A stretch of DNA of 64,000 nt from Mycobacterium sp. E3198 (GTDB lineage Bacteria; Actinomycetota; Actinomycetes; Mycobacteriales; Mycobacteriaceae). Positions 18,716 to 27,853 of the stretch are shown here, piece after piece; positions within the stretch are counted from its first letter, which is position 1; every line of letters begins with the position of its first letter. Below the pieces are notes generated by a model. The model was given only the letters and a program-made list of their open reading frames with translations, had not been told where the DNA came from and did no database searches. Both the position numbers and the translations under genes were made by a program. The stretch is from positions 1-64,000 of the forward strand of contig NZ_LZIS01000051.1 of the NCBI RefSeq assembly GCF_001667015.1. The letters run 5' to 3'.

Positions 18716-19558
18716 ATGATCGAGATCACTTTGCTGGGAACAGGAAGCCCGATCCCCGACCCGAACCGCGCCGGACCGTCGACCCTGGTGCGGGCCGGCG
18801 GGCAGGTGTTCCTGATCGATTGCGGGCGGGGCGTGCTGCAGCGGGCGGCCGCGGTCGGCGTGGGCGCGGCCGGATTGTCGGCGCTGCTGCTCACCCACCT
18901 GCACAGCGACCACATCGGCGACCTCGGCGACCTGCTCATCACGCGGTGGATCACCACGTTCTCGCCCGACCCGGCGCCGCTGCCCATCATCGGACCGCCC
19001 GGCACCGCGGAGACGGTGGAGGCGACGCTGAAGGCGTTCGGCCATGACATCGGCTACCGGATCGCCCACCACGCCGATCTCAACGATCCGCCCGCGGTCG
19101 AGGTGCACGAATACACCGACGGACCGGCGTGGGACCGCGCCGGGGTGTCCATCCGGGTGGCACCGACCGATCACCGGCCGGTCACCCCGACCATCGGCTT
19201 CCGCATCGACTCCGATGGCGCGTCGGTGGTGCTGGCCGGGGACACCGTGCCCTGCGCCGGCCTCGACGAATTGGCCCGCGGCGCCGACGCCTTGGTGCAC
19301 ACCGTGATCCGCAAGGACATCGTCGCCAACATCCCGCAGCAGCGCCTGCAGGACATCTGCGACTACCACTCGTCGGTGCAGGAGGCCGCGGCGACGGCGG
19401 CCCGGGCGGGCGTGGGCACCCTGGTGATGACGCACTACGTGCCGGCGCTGGTGCCCGGGCAAGAGGAACAGTGGCGCGCGCTGGCCGCCGCCGAATTCGG
19501 CGGCCGCGTGGAGCTGGGCGACGACCTACTTCGGGTCGAGGTCAGTCCGCGGCACTAG
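18716..19558 (+). CDS. RNase Z-like metallo-beta-lactamase-fold hydrolase
   Basis: A 280-residue protein with the metal-binding signature [13 protein letters not shown], the further histidine in PTDHRPVTP, the Asp in VVLAGDTVP and a C-terminal MTHYVPA. The order and the [19 protein letters not shown] opening resemble tRNA 3'-endonuclease (RNase Z) and arylsulfatase-like members. Mtb Rv2407 is the equivalent. The exact substrate is not certain from sequence. ATG 18716 begins the family-typical IEITLLGTG strand; the upstream 13 codons are not conserved-looking. Confidence 0.85.
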   Translation: MIEITLLGTGSPIPDPNRAGPSTLVRAGGQVFLIDCGRGVLQRAAAVGVGAAGLSALLLTHLHSDHIGDLGDLLITRWITTFSPDPAPLPIIGPPGTAETVEATLKAFGHDIGYRIAHHADLNDPPAVEVHEYTDGPAWDRAGVSIRVAPTDHRPVTPTIGFRIDSDGASVVLAGDTVPCAGLDELARGADALVHTVIRKDIVANIPQQRLQDICDYHSSVQEAAATAARAGVGTLVMTHYVPALVPGQEEQWRALAAAEFGGRVELGDDLLRVEVSPRH

Positions 19559-19574
19559 CGCGCCGCCTCGGCGG

Positions 19575-20414
19575 CTACGCCAGCCGGGTGATCTCCACGA
19601 TCACGTCGAGGTCCGTCGCCCCTTCCCCGGAGTAGATCCCCTTCAGCGGGGAGACGTCGGTGTAGTCGCGCCCGGCGCCCACGCTGACGTACTGCTCGGT
19701 GATCTCGCTGTCGTTGGTGGGGTCGAAATTCCACCAACCACCGGTCCACGCCTGGATCCAGGCGTGGCTGCGCCCGTCCACGGTGTCCCCGACGACCGCG
19801 TTGCGGTTGGGGTGCAGATAGCCGGACACGTAGCGCCCGGGAATTCCCATGCCCCGCAACACCATCAGCGACAGATGCACGAAGTCCTGGCAGACGCCCT
19901 TGCCCTCGTTCAGCGCGTCCAGCCCCGACGAGTGGACGCCGGTGGTCCCGGGCAGGTAGTCGAGCTCGTCGCGCACCCACTTGCCGGCCGCGACGACGGC
20001 CTCGGCGGGCTCGTAGGACTTGGCGAGCTTCTTGGCAACGGACGCAACGCGTTTGCTCGACGGGCTGTGCGCCGTCGGGCGCAGCAGTTCGTCGAAGCGA
20101 TCGATCACGGCCGCGGAGTGCAGGTCGCTCCAGCTGACCTCCCCCACCGCCGGCTCCCCCCGCTCGGTCTCGACCACCGAGGAGGACGTCACCGTGAGAT
20201 CGGTGTGCGGCGCGTGCAGGTCGAACGCCGTGACGGCGGTGCCCCAATAGTCGATGTAGCGGTGGGAGCGCGTCGCGGGGATGGTCTCGACCCGGTTGAG
20301 GATGACGTTTTGCCGGGTGTCCGAGCGCGGGGTCAGGCGGGCTTCGTTGTAGGAGGCGGTGACCGGCGACTGGTAGGCGTAGCCGGTGGTGTGCACGACC
20401 CGCAGCCGCCACAT
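19575..20414 (-). CDS. Transglutaminase-like cysteine protease of an alpha-E/ATP-grasp operon
   Basis: A 279-residue protein with an N-terminal beta-rich region (WRLRVVHTTGYAYQ) and a transglutaminase-like core. The catalytic triad is visible as Cys in GVCQDFVH, His in SHAWIQAW and Asp in WNFDPTND. Such enzymes usually act as peptidases or amide-forming enzymes on peptides. It is the third gene of a tightly packed operon, sharing one base (TGATG) with the alpha-E gene upstream, and equals Mtb Rv2409c. Its likely job is to trim or modify the product of the ATP-grasp enzyme, but the substrate is unknown. Confidence 0.9.
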   Translation of the reverse strand: MWRLRVVHTTGYAYQSPVTASYNEARLTPRSDTRQNVILNRVETIPATRSHRYIDYWGTAVTAFDLHAPHTDLTVTSSSVVETERGEPAVGEVSWSDLHSAAVIDRFDELLRPTAHSPSSKRVASVAKKLAKSYEPAEAVVAAGKWVRDELDYLPGTTGVHSSGLDALNEGKGVCQDFVHLSLMVLRGMGIPGRYVSGYLHPNRNAVVGDTVDGRSHAWIQAWTGGWWNFDPTNDSEITEQYVSVGAGRDYTDVSPLKGIYSGEGATDLDVIVEITRLA

Positions 20415-21388
20415 CAGTTTTCGCCCTGCCTGCCGACCAGGGCGCGCTGGCCGGCGTCCGACCATGCCACCCACGGGGTGACGTGAAAGTACTGCAGCGA
20501 CAACGCCTCTCCGACATCGCTACAGGTGCGCTGTAAGCCGGCCAGCCGATCCTCCAACGACTCGAGCAGCACGCCGGGTTGCACGAACTCCAGTTCGCTG
20601 CGGGCCTTCCCGAGCAGGCGCTGCGCCTCGGCGGTGGAGCCGATGCGGCTCTGCGGATTATGCAGCAGCTCTTCGAGATTGTGTTCGGCCAGCCGCAGCG
20701 AGTAGAACACCGAGCGCGGAAACAGCCTGTCCAACAACATGAATTCGACCACCCGGCCGGCATCCAGCACGCCCCGGTAGGTCCGAAGGTAGGTGTCGTG
20801 CGCACCCGCCGAACGCAACAGCGTCACCCACGCCGGGGACGACGCGCTGTCCCCCACGCGCGACAGCAGCAGCCGCACCGTCATGTCGACGCGCTCAATC
20901 GCGCGGCCCAGCAGCATGAAGCGGTATCCGTCGTCGCGCGACAGCGTCGAGTCGGCCAGGCCGGCGAACATCGCCGCCCGGCCCTCGATGAACGACAGGA
21001 ATTCGTGTGGCCCAAGGCGTTTGGCGGCGCGCTCGCGTTCGGCAAGGGCGTGGTAGGTGGTGTTGAGGCATTCCCAGATCTCGATGGACGTCACCTCGCG
21101 CGCGGACTTCGCGTTCTCCCGCGCCGCCGTGATGGCGTCGACGATCGAACACCCGCCGGAGGCGTTGGTGCTGAAGGCGACCAGGTCGGTCAGCGACCAC
21201 ACATCCAGGTCGTGATCCGGTGGGTCGATGCCCAGCACCCGCAACAGCAGCCGGGACGCCTGGTCCGGGTCGACGCTGGAATCCTCGAGCAGTTGGTGCA
21301 GCGCCACATCCAGGATCCGGGCGGTGTCGTCGGCGCGCTCGACGTAGCGACCGATCCAGTAGAGCGCCTCGGCGTTGCGGGCCAGCAT
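20414..21388 (-). CDS. Alpha-E domain protein (DUF403)
   Basis: A 324-residue, mostly helical protein starting MLARNAEALYWIGRYVERADDTAR, the hallmark of the alpha-E family. Notable motifs are WECLNTTYHAL and REVTSIEIW. Alpha-E proteins occur almost always with a circularly permuted ATP-grasp protein and a transglutaminase-like protein, as here. They are proposed to support peptide synthesis or tagging. No catalytic residues can be assigned. Start and stop each share one base with the adjacent genes. Equals Mtb Rv2410c. Confidence 0.92.
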   Translation of the reverse strand: MLARNAEALYWIGRYVERADDTARILDVALHQLLEDSSVDPDQASRLLLRVLGIDPPDHDLDVWSLTDLVAFSTNASGGCSIVDAITAARENAKSAREVTSIEIWECLNTTYHALAERERAAKRLGPHEFLSFIEGRAAMFAGLADSTLSRDDGYRFMLLGRAIERVDMTVRLLLSRVGDSASSPAWVTLLRSAGAHDTYLRTYRGVLDAGRVVEFMLLDRLFPRSVFYSLRLAEHNLEELLHNPQSRIGSTAEAQRLLGKARSELEFVQPGVLLESLEDRLAGLQRTCSDVGEALSLQYFHVTPWVAWSDAGQRALVGRQGEN

Positions 21389-23085
21389 CAGCGCATCCTC
21401 TGTTGCTGTTGCTGCTGGGGTTGCTCGTCGGGAAGCTCCGTCGGCTGTGGCTGCTGCTGCGACAGCCGCGGCGCACCGTCGAGCACCGGGTCCGGGATGG
21501 ACGTCGGCAGCGACCGGACGACCTCGGCGGCGCCCAGCTCCCGGGCGCCGGCCGCGGCGCGCGGCGCCAGCACCCAGGTGTCCTTCGAGCCGCCGCCCTG
21601 GCTCGAGTTGACCACCCGCGAGCCCTCGACCAGTGCCACCCGGGTCAGCCCGCCGGGCAGCACCCACACGTCGTTGCCGTCGTTGACCGCGAACGGCCGC
21701 AGGTCGACGTAGCGGGGCGCCAGCGTGCTCCCGACCTGCGTCGGCACGGTCGACAGCTCCATCATCGGCTGCGCGATCCAGCTGCGCGGGTCGTCGCGGA
21801 TCTTCTTGGCGACGGCGGCCAGCTCCTTGTCGGAGGCCTCCGGGCCGAACACGATGCCATAACCGCCGGAGCCCTCGACCGGCTTGAGCACCAGCTCGTC
21901 GACCCGGTCCAGCACCTCTTCGCGTTCGTCGTCGAGCCAGCACCGGTAGGTCTCGACGTTGGCCAGCAGCGGTTTCTCGCCGAGGTAGTACTCGATCATC
22001 GTCGGCACGTAGGTGTAGACGAGCTTGTCGTCGCCCACGCCGTTGCCGATCGCGCTGGAGATGACGACGTTGCCGGCGCGGGCGGCGTTGACCAGGCCGG
22101 CCACCCCCAGCACCGAGTCGGCACGGAACTGCAGCGGGTCGAGGAAGGCGTCGTCGATGCGCCGGTAGATGACGTCGACCTGGCGCTCGCCCTCGGTGGT
22201 GCGCATGTACACCTGGTTGTCGCGGCAGAACAGGTCGCGGCCCTCGACGAGCTCGACCCCCATCTGCCGGGCCAGCAGCGAATGCTCGAAGTAGGCCGAG
22301 TTCGCCACGCCCGGAGTCAGCACGACGATGGTGGGGTCGGCCTCGTTGGTGGCCGCGGAGTTGCGCAGCGCGCGCAGCAGGTGCGACGCGTAGTCGTCCA
22401 CGGCGCGCACCCGGTGGGTGGCGAACAGGTTGGGGAAGACCCGCGCCATGGTGCGCCGGTTCTCCATCACGTACGACACGCCCGAGGGTGAGCGCAGGTT
22501 GTCCTCGAGGACGCGGAAGTTGCCCTTTTCGTCGCGGATCAGGTCGATGCCGGCGACGTGGATGCGCACGCCGTTGGGCGGGACGATGCCGAAGGCCTGC
22601 CGGTGGAAATGCTCACAGGATGTGATGAGGCGGCGCGGGATGATGTCGTCGTTCAGGATTTCCTGGTCGCCGTAGATGTCGTCGAGGTACATCTCGAGGG
22701 CCTTGACCCGCTGGGTGATGCCGCGCTCCAGCCGGCTCCACTCGGCGGCCGAGATCACCCGGGGCACCAGGTCCAGCGGGAACGGCCGCTCCTGGCCCGA
22801 CAGCGAAAACGTGATGCCCTGGTCGATGAACGCGCGGCCCAGCGCCTCGGCGCGGGCCTTCAGCTCCGAGGCGTCCGACGGCGCGAGCTCCGCGTAGATG
22901 CCCTTGTACGGGCCGCGCACGGTGCCCTGCGCGTCGAACATCTCGTCGAAGGCCTTCGAATAAACGTCGGCGTAGGCGTCCGACTCGGTGTAGCCGCCGA
23001 AGATCCGCTCGGCGCGCGCGTCCGGGCGCCCCGCAGCGCCGCGCGGGCCCCGCCTGGTGTCCTCAAGCTGGCTCGGAAGACTCAC
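21388..23085 (-). CDS. Circularly permuted ATP-grasp protein
   Basis: A 565-residue protein of the circularly permuted ATP-grasp type 2 family, first in the three-gene operon. Family segments include GIDLIRDEKGNFRVLEDNLRSPSGVSY, IYRRIDDAFLDPL, VKPVEGSGGYG and WIAQPM. ATP-grasp enzymes ligate a carboxylate to an amine through an acyl phosphate, so this is probably a peptide or amide ligase. The last 30 residues are rich in Gln and Pro, ending in a run of glutamines, and are unlikely to be catalytic. Start is GTG 23085. Equals Mtb Rv2411c. Confidence 0.92.
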   Translation of the reverse strand: MSLPSQLEDTRRGPRGAAGRPDARAERIFGGYTESDAYADVYSKAFDEMFDAQGTVRGPYKGIYAELAPSDASELKARAEALGRAFIDQGITFSLSGQERPFPLDLVPRVISAAEWSRLERGITQRVKALEMYLDDIYGDQEILNDDIIPRRLITSCEHFHRQAFGIVPPNGVRIHVAGIDLIRDEKGNFRVLEDNLRSPSGVSYVMENRRTMARVFPNLFATHRVRAVDDYASHLLRALRNSAATNEADPTIVVLTPGVANSAYFEHSLLARQMGVELVEGRDLFCRDNQVYMRTTEGERQVDVIYRRIDDAFLDPLQFRADSVLGVAGLVNAARAGNVVISSAIGNGVGDDKLVYTYVPTMIEYYLGEKPLLANVETYRCWLDDEREEVLDRVDELVLKPVEGSGGYGIVFGPEASDKELAAVAKKIRDDPRSWIAQPMMELSTVPTQVGSTLAPRYVDLRPFAVNDGNDVWVLPGGLTRVALVEGSRVVNSSQGGGSKDTWVLAPRAAAGARELGAAEVVRSLPTSIPDPVLDGAPRLSQQQPQPTELPDEQPQQQQQQRMR

Positions 23086-23231
23086 CTTAGAGATGCTGCC
23101 TCAAATCGACGTTCTGGCAGGCCACGGTTTCCCCTTTTGGGAGAAAACGTAACCGACTGCTAACCTGGGCAATCGCCATCGGGTGTGGGGCGCCCGGAGC
23201 AAAACACCGATCTTCAAGAAGGAACTGACGC

Positions 23232-23492
23232 GTGGCCAACATCAAGTCGCAGCAAAAGCGCATCAAGACCAACGAGCGCGCCCGCCTGCGCAACAAGGCG
23301 GTCAAGTCCTCGCTGCGCACCGCCGTGCGCTCGTTCCGCGAGGCCGCCCACTCCGGCGACAAGGAGAAGGCCGCCGAGCTGCTGGTGTCGACCAACCGCA
23401 AGCTGGACAAGGCGGCCAGCAAGGGCGTCATCCACAAGAACCAGGCGGCCAACAAGAAGTCGGCGCTCGCCCGGGCCCTCAACAAGATCTGA
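23232..23492 (+). CDS. rpsT: 30S ribosomal protein S20
   Basis: An 86-residue basic protein with the full S20 pattern ([20 protein letters not shown] and the C-terminal [17 protein letters not shown]). It binds 16S rRNA early in small-subunit assembly. GTG start at 23232, with AAGGA nine bases before it. It is divergent from the ATP-grasp operon, and the 146-bp gap between them must contain both promoters. Confidence 0.97.
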   Translation: MANIKSQQKRIKTNERARLRNKAVKSSLRTAVRSFREAAHSGDKEKAAELLVSTNRKLDKAASKGVIHKNQAANKKSALARALNKI

Positions 23493-23508
23493 GCCGCCAT
23501 CGGGCCCT

Positions 23509-24489
23509 TCAGCGGCCGCGGTCGGCCACCAATTCGGCCACCTGCCTGACGGCGGACTCCAGCGCGTAGTCCGCGTCGGCGACGGCTCCCTTGACGTTCG
23601 CGTTGAGCTCCGCCACGACCTTCATCGCGGTGGCCACCGAGTGGCGCGACCAGCGCCGGGCCTGTTTTTGGGCCTTCTGCACCCGCCATGGCGGCATCCC
23701 CAGTTGCGCCGCCAGGCGATACGGGTCGCCGGAGAGCGGACCCACCCGGCCGATGCTGTGCACGGCCTCGGCCAGGGCGTCGGCCAGCACCACCAGCGGT
23801 TCGCCGCGCAGCATCGCCCACCGCAGCGCCTCGGTAGCGCCGGCGACGTCGCCGGTCACCGCCTTGTCGGCGATGTCGAAGCCCTTCACCTCCGCCTTGC
23901 CGCTGTGATAACGCCGCACGGCGGCGGCATCGACGACACCGGCGGTGTCGGCGACCAGCTGTGAACACGCGGCGGCCAGCTCGCGCACGTCGGAGCCGAC
24001 GGCGTCCAGCAGCGCGGTAACGGTCTCCTCGTCGACCTTGACCCGCAGCTCGCGGAACTCCTTGCGGACGAAATCGACGCGCTCGCTCGGCTTGGTGATC
24101 CGCGCGCACGGATGGACCTCGGCGCCCAGCGACTGCAGCTGGCCGGCCAGCGCCTTGGCCCGCCCGCCGCCGGAGTGCACCACCACCAGCACCGTGCCCG
24201 TCGGGACGTCGGCGGCGGCCGCGGCGATCATCGCGGCCGCGTCCTTGCCCGCTTCGCCGGCCGCCTCCAGCACGACGATGCGCTCGTCGGCGAACAGCGA
24301 CGGGCTCAGCAGTTCGGCAAGTTCGTAGGTGCTCACGTCGCCGGCCCGCATCCGGCTCACCGGAACGTCGGGGTTGTCAGAGGTGCGGGCGCGCTTGCGC
24401 GCCGACCGCAACACGTCGGCTACCGCCCGCTCGACCAGCAGCTCCTCGTCCCCCAACACCAGGTGCAGGTGGTGCACAACCTCGCTCAC
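23509..24489 (-). CDS. holA: DNA polymerase III delta subunit
   Basis: A 326-residue clamp-loader subunit of the HolA family, which opens the beta sliding clamp. Recognisable features are the opening [16 protein letters not shown], the central [14 protein letters not shown], and the C-terminal [21 protein letters not shown]. The start is GTG 24489, 12 bp after the comEC stop, so holA is probably the last gene of comEA-comEC-holA as in Mtb (Rv2415c-Rv2413c). It converges on rpsT with a 16-bp gap. Confidence 0.93.
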   Translation of the reverse strand: MSEVVHHLHLVLGDEELLVERAVADVLRSARKRARTSDNPDVPVSRMRAGDVSTYELAELLSPSLFADERIVVLEAAGEAGKDAAAMIAAAAADVPTGTVLVVVHSGGGRAKALAGQLQSLGAEVHPCARITKPSERVDFVRKEFRELRVKVDEETVTALLDAVGSDVRELAAACSQLVADTAGVVDAAAVRRYHSGKAEVKGFDIADKAVTGDVAGATEALRWAMLRGEPLVVLADALAEAVHSIGRVGPLSGDPYRLAAQLGMPPWRVQKAQKQARRWSRHSVATAMKVVAELNANVKGAVADADYALESAVRQVAELVADRGR

Positions 24490-24501
24490 CCCACGATGGT
24501 G

Positions 24502-26079
24502 TCACGCAGCTGTGACAAGGTTCGACAGCGACCACGCCAGCGCGCACATGACGACCGCTGCCCCGGCCACCCCGAGCGCCCGGCGGAACCAGCGCCGCGG
24601 CCACAGCAGCGTCGCCACCACGAGCACCGACGTCGTGCCCGCCGCGACCACCACCACGCCGGGCACACCGGCCGGAACGGGCACCGTCGCCGCGGGCAGG
24701 TCGGCCGCCCACCGCGCCACGTGCAGCACCCACCACAGCTCCGGCCCGCTGAACCGGATCAGCAGCTGCGCGCCGGCCGGCCACAGCAGGCAGCCGGCCG
24801 CCGCCGCGCTGCCCAACACGGTGATCGGCGCGATCAACGGCGCCACCGCGAGGTTGGCCGCGATGGCCACCAGGCTGACGCGGCCCGAGATCCCGGCGAC
24901 CAGCGGGGCGGTCACCACGTGCGCGGCGCACGCGACGGCGAGCGCGTCCGCCAGCGGCTTGGGCACGCCCCTGCCGGCCAGGCGCCGCGACCAGGCGGGC
25001 GCGACGACGACCAACGCGGCCGTCGCCAGCACCGACAGCGCGAAACCCACGTCGACGGCCAGCTGCGGGGCGACCGCCAGCAGGATGAGCACGGTGGCCG
25101 CGAGCGCCGGAATCGCCTGCCGCCGACGGGAAGACAGCATCCCGGCCAACGCGATCGCGCCCATCACCGCCGCCCGCAGCACGCTTGCCGTCGGCTGCAC
25201 GACGATGACGAACGCCACCAGGGCGACGGCGGCGAGCGCGACGGCGGCGCGCGGGCCGATCAACCGGGCCGAGAACAGCACCGCCGCGCACACGATCGTG
25301 ACGTTGGCCCCCGACACGGCGGTCAAGTGCGTCATGCCCGCCGCCCGGAAGTCGCGGCCGGTCTCGCCGGTGACCGCCGTGGTATCGCCGAGCACCAGCG
25401 CGGGCAGCATCGCGGCCTGGTCCGCGGGCAGCGTGTTGCGGGCCGCGGCGGCGAACCGGCGGCGCACCTGGTGAGCGGCCCGCTGCACCGCACCGGCGGT
25501 CCCCAGCGTCGGCCGGCCCGACGCGTTGAGCACCGCCACCGTCAGGTCGCGGCGGCCCGGGCGGCTGATGCGCGCGGTGAACCGCACCGGTTGACCCACC
25601 ATCAGGTCGCCGAAGTCCGACGCCCGGGCGAAGACCACCACGCGGCCGGACGCCTCGTCGTCGCGCAGCCGCCGCAGGTTGGCACGAAACATCACCCGCC
25701 CGCTGCCGAGCGGCAGCGCAGTCTCGGCGGGGCTGACCGTCACCGGGGCGGCCGTCCCGAACGCCGCGGTGATCGGGTGGCGACCTACCGCATCGGCGCG
25801 CAGTCCGATCGCCAACCCGAAGCCGGCACCCACCACGCCGACGGCAACCACGCCCACCCCGATCGCAGGTAGCCGCCGCCGGCCGGACCCGCGCGCCGCC
25901 CAGCGGGCCAGCGCACCCACCGCGACCACCACGACGCAGCAGGCCGCCAGGGCCCGCCCGACCGGCCACCAGATCCCGGCGGCGGTCACCACCCAGCCGG
26001 TGAGCGCGGGGGCCACCAGCCGCACGTCGACGTCCGCGTCGGCCAATCCGCCGCCACCCGGCCGGCGCACCGGCGTCAC
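24502..26079 (-). CDS. comEC: ComEC/Rec2-family membrane protein
   Basis: A 525-residue polytopic protein. The competence domain is recognised from LVLGDTTAVTGETGRDFRAAGMTHLTAVSGANV, and there are about ten hydrophobic segments. ComEC proteins form the inner-membrane channel for single-stranded DNA uptake. The C-terminal metallo-beta-lactamase domain of full-length ComEC is missing, as in Mtb Rv2414c, so any nuclease role must be supplied elsewhere or is absent. Start at GTG 26079 overlaps the comEA stop (GTGA). Whether DNA uptake really occurs is unknown. Confidence 0.88.
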   Translation of the reverse strand: MTPVRRPGGGGLADADVDVRLVAPALTGWVVTAAGIWWPVGRALAACCVVVVAVGALARWAARGSGRRRLPAIGVGVVAVGVVGAGFGLAIGLRADAVGRHPITAAFGTAAPVTVSPAETALPLGSGRVMFRANLRRLRDDEASGRVVVFARASDFGDLMVGQPVRFTARISRPGRRDLTVAVLNASGRPTLGTAGAVQRAAHQVRRRFAAAARNTLPADQAAMLPALVLGDTTAVTGETGRDFRAAGMTHLTAVSGANVTIVCAAVLFSARLIGPRAAVALAAVALVAFVIVVQPTASVLRAAVMGAIALAGMLSSRRRQAIPALAATVLILLAVAPQLAVDVGFALSVLATAALVVVAPAWSRRLAGRGVPKPLADALAVACAAHVVTAPLVAGISGRVSLVAIAANLAVAPLIAPITVLGSAAAAGCLLWPAGAQLLIRFSGPELWWVLHVARWAADLPAATVPVPAGVPGVVVVAAGTTSVLVVATLLWPRRWFRRALGVAGAAVVMCALAWSLSNLVTAA

Positions 26080-26939
26080 ACACGGACGAGCGGGCGCAGT
26101 TTCTCCAGCCGCGCCGGACCGATGCCGTCGACGTCGGCGAGCTGGTCGACGCTGGCGAACTTGCCGTTCGCCTGCCGCCACGCCACGATCGCGGCGGCGG
26201 TGACCGGTCCCACGCCGGGCAGCCCGTCCAGCTGCTCGACGGTCGCCGTGTTGAGGTCGAGCACCTCGCCCGCCTTCGGCTTCACCGTGCCCGAGGCGGG
26301 CCCCGCCGCCCCCCGCGTCCCGGGCGCCGGCGACGTGCCGGAGGCCACCGAGCTGCCGAGCGCGGCCGGCCGCCCTGGCGCGGGAGCGAGCCCGACCACG
26401 ATCTGCTCACCGTCGCCGACCGGGCGGGCCATGTTCAACCCGATGGTGTCGGCGCCGTTGACCGCGCCGCCGGCGGCCTGCAACGCGTCGGCGATGCGCG
26501 CGCCGGGCGCCAGGGTGACCAGCCCGGGGGTGTGCACCAGGCCGACCACGCTCACCACCACCGGTCGATCGCCACCGGCCGGCTGGCCGGCGCCCGGCGT
26601 CGCCGAGGATCGGGGGCTGGCCGTTGCGGCCCTCTCCACCGGTGGCAGCTTGGCCGACATCACCGGCGCGGGCCGGTCCCGCATCAGGGTGAACACCGTG
26701 ACCAGCACGGCCAACGCGGCCACGATCGCCAACGCGACCGCGCCCGCGCGGCCGGGGTCGGCGCGCATCTTGGCCATCCAGCCGCGGCCCTCGCCTGCCT
26801 CCGGAACCCAGCGCGGAAGCAGCGAATTCTGGTCATCCTGGGGGTCCGATCCCGATCCGTCCGCGGCCCCGTCCGAATCGGTTTCCGGGTCCGCTCCGAG
26901 CCTGCGTTGTAGCCGCGCGGCGGGCAGTTCTGTTCGCAT
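26076..26939 (-). CDS. comEA: ComEA-family DNA-binding membrane protein
   Basis: A 287-residue protein with an acidic N-terminus, one transmembrane segment at about residues 66-86, a SLBB-like domain (VVVSVVGLVHTPGLVTL), a Gly/Pro/Ala-rich linker and a C-terminal pair of helix-hairpin-helix motifs (LNTATVEQLDGLPGVGPVTAAAIVAWR and VDGIGPARLEKLRPL). ComEA binds incoming DNA outside the membrane and passes it to ComEC. It is translationally coupled to comEC. Equals Mtb Rv2415c. Confidence 0.92.
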   Translation of the reverse strand: MRTELPAARLQRRLGADPETDSDGAADGSGSDPQDDQNSLLPRWVPEAGEGRGWMAKMRADPGRAGAVALAIVAALAVLVTVFTLMRDRPAPVMSAKLPPVERAATASPRSSATPGAGQPAGGDRPVVVSVVGLVHTPGLVTLAPGARIADALQAAGGAVNGADTIGLNMARPVGDGEQIVVGLAPAPGRPAALGSSVASGTSPAPGTRGAAGPASGTVKPKAGEVLDLNTATVEQLDGLPGVGPVTAAAIVAWRQANGKFASVDQLADVDGIGPARLEKLRPLVRV

Positions 26940-27080
26940 GCGCCGACCGTAGGCGCGTCGACCCCCGAAACGGACGCGCGCGACGGGGTGCGCCCCGCCC
27001 GGCTGTGGAGCGGGCCGGGGCTGTGCATAAGCGGGGTCTCCGCAGGTTTGGCGTCCGCAGGCGGGGGTAGCCAGCCGCGT

Positions 27081-27491
27081 ATGGGCACGGAGGCAAAGCC
27101 GACGTCCGACGCCTCGCTCGGCGAGCTGATGAGTCAGCTTTCGTCGCAGCTGTCACGGCTGGTTCGCGACGAAATGCAGTTGGCGCAGAAAGAAATCGAG
27201 CGATCGGCCAAACACGCGGGCATCGGCGCGGGACTGTTCGGCGCGGCCGGGATACTCGCCCTATCCGGCCTGGCCAGCCTGATCGCGGCGGGCATTGCCG
27301 CGGTCGCGCTGGTAGTGCCGGTGTGGGCGGCCGCCCTGATCGTCGCCGGGGCGCTGTTCACCGCGGCCGGGGCGGCGACGCTGCTCAGTAAGCACGAGGC
27401 CGAGGACGTCACTCCGGCGGCGCCCCTCACCGTCGCCAACGTCAAGAAAGACGTTCAGAAAGTGAAAGACGCCCGCCATGACCCACGCTGA
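27081..27491 (+). CDS. Phage-holin-superfamily (DUF1469) membrane protein
   Basis: A 136-residue protein: an N-terminal amphipathic part (LGELMSQLSSQLSRLVRDEMQLAQKEI), two hydrophobic segments around residues 50-100 and a charged tail. This matches the Phage_holin_3_6/DUF1469 family, widespread cell-envelope proteins of actinobacteria rather than true holins. ATG 27081 begins the family-like region; the upstream reading from 26988 is not supported. It overlaps the DUF3618 gene by 14 bases, so the pair are expressed together. Function unknown. Confidence 0.75.
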   Translation: MGTEAKPTSDASLGELMSQLSSQLSRLVRDEMQLAQKEIERSAKHAGIGAGLFGAAGILALSGLASLIAAGIAAVALVVPVWAAALIVAGALFTAAGAATLLSKHEAEDVTPAAPLTVANVKKDVQKVKDARHDPR

Positions 27492-27726
27492 ACGGCCGCG
27501 GGGTCCCGGCACTCCCGCAGTCGGGCCTGACGCCAGCATCCATGACCTGCAGGCCGACATCGAGCAGACGCGCGATCAACTCGGCGCCACCGTCGAAGCG
27601 ATCGCCGGCAAGGCCGAAAAGGCGCGATCCGCGGCGCCGCGCCTGGCGATGGCGGCCGCCCTCGGCGGCGTCACGATCGTCTGCTTTGCCTGGTGGCGGC
27701 GCCGGAGGCGGAATGCCCGGCGGTGA
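27478..27726 (+). CDS. DUF3618 small membrane protein
   Basis: An 82-residue protein with the DUF3618 signature DLQADIEQTRDQLGATVEAIAGKA, then one hydrophobic span and an arginine-rich end (WWRRRRRNARR) that should stay in the cytosol. DUF3618 genes commonly sit beside DUF1469 genes, as here. Together they probably form a small envelope or stress-associated complex. No enzymatic motif. Confidence 0.8.
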   Translation: MTHAERPRGPGTPAVGPDASIHDLQADIEQTRDQLGATVEAIAGKAEKARSAAPRLAMAAALGGVTIVCFAWWRRRRRNARR

Positions 27727-27750
27727 CGGGGCCGCACCCGTGCCCCCCGA

Positions 27751-27780
27751 TTAACGCTGAACGGCGTTGTGCGCTTAACG
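27751..27780. promoter_or_regulatory. Possible operator upstream of the acyl-CoA dehydrogenase pair
   Basis: AACGC (27753-27757) and GCGTT (27764-27768) form an inverted repeat with a six-base spacer. TTAACG occurs twice (27751 and 27775). The element lies in the 127-bp gap before the acyl-CoA dehydrogenase genes, where a regulator of lipid catabolism could bind. It does not match a regulator motif I know well. Confidence 0.25.
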
Positions 27781-27853
27781 TGCAGGACGAGACCGCCGGT
27801 CCCCGGCTGACGGCTGCGCCCCTCCGGTGGTCCCCCGACGACAGGAGACTGCC

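Noticed and set aside
23493..23516. GCCGC/GCGGC hairpin after rpsT as a terminator
   Set aside because: The arms are five bases with a long loop, they extend into holA, and no U-tract follows.
24112..25872. A 586-codon plus-strand frame
   Set aside because: Antisense to holA and comEC; composition is Arg/His/Gly-rich with no recognisable domain.
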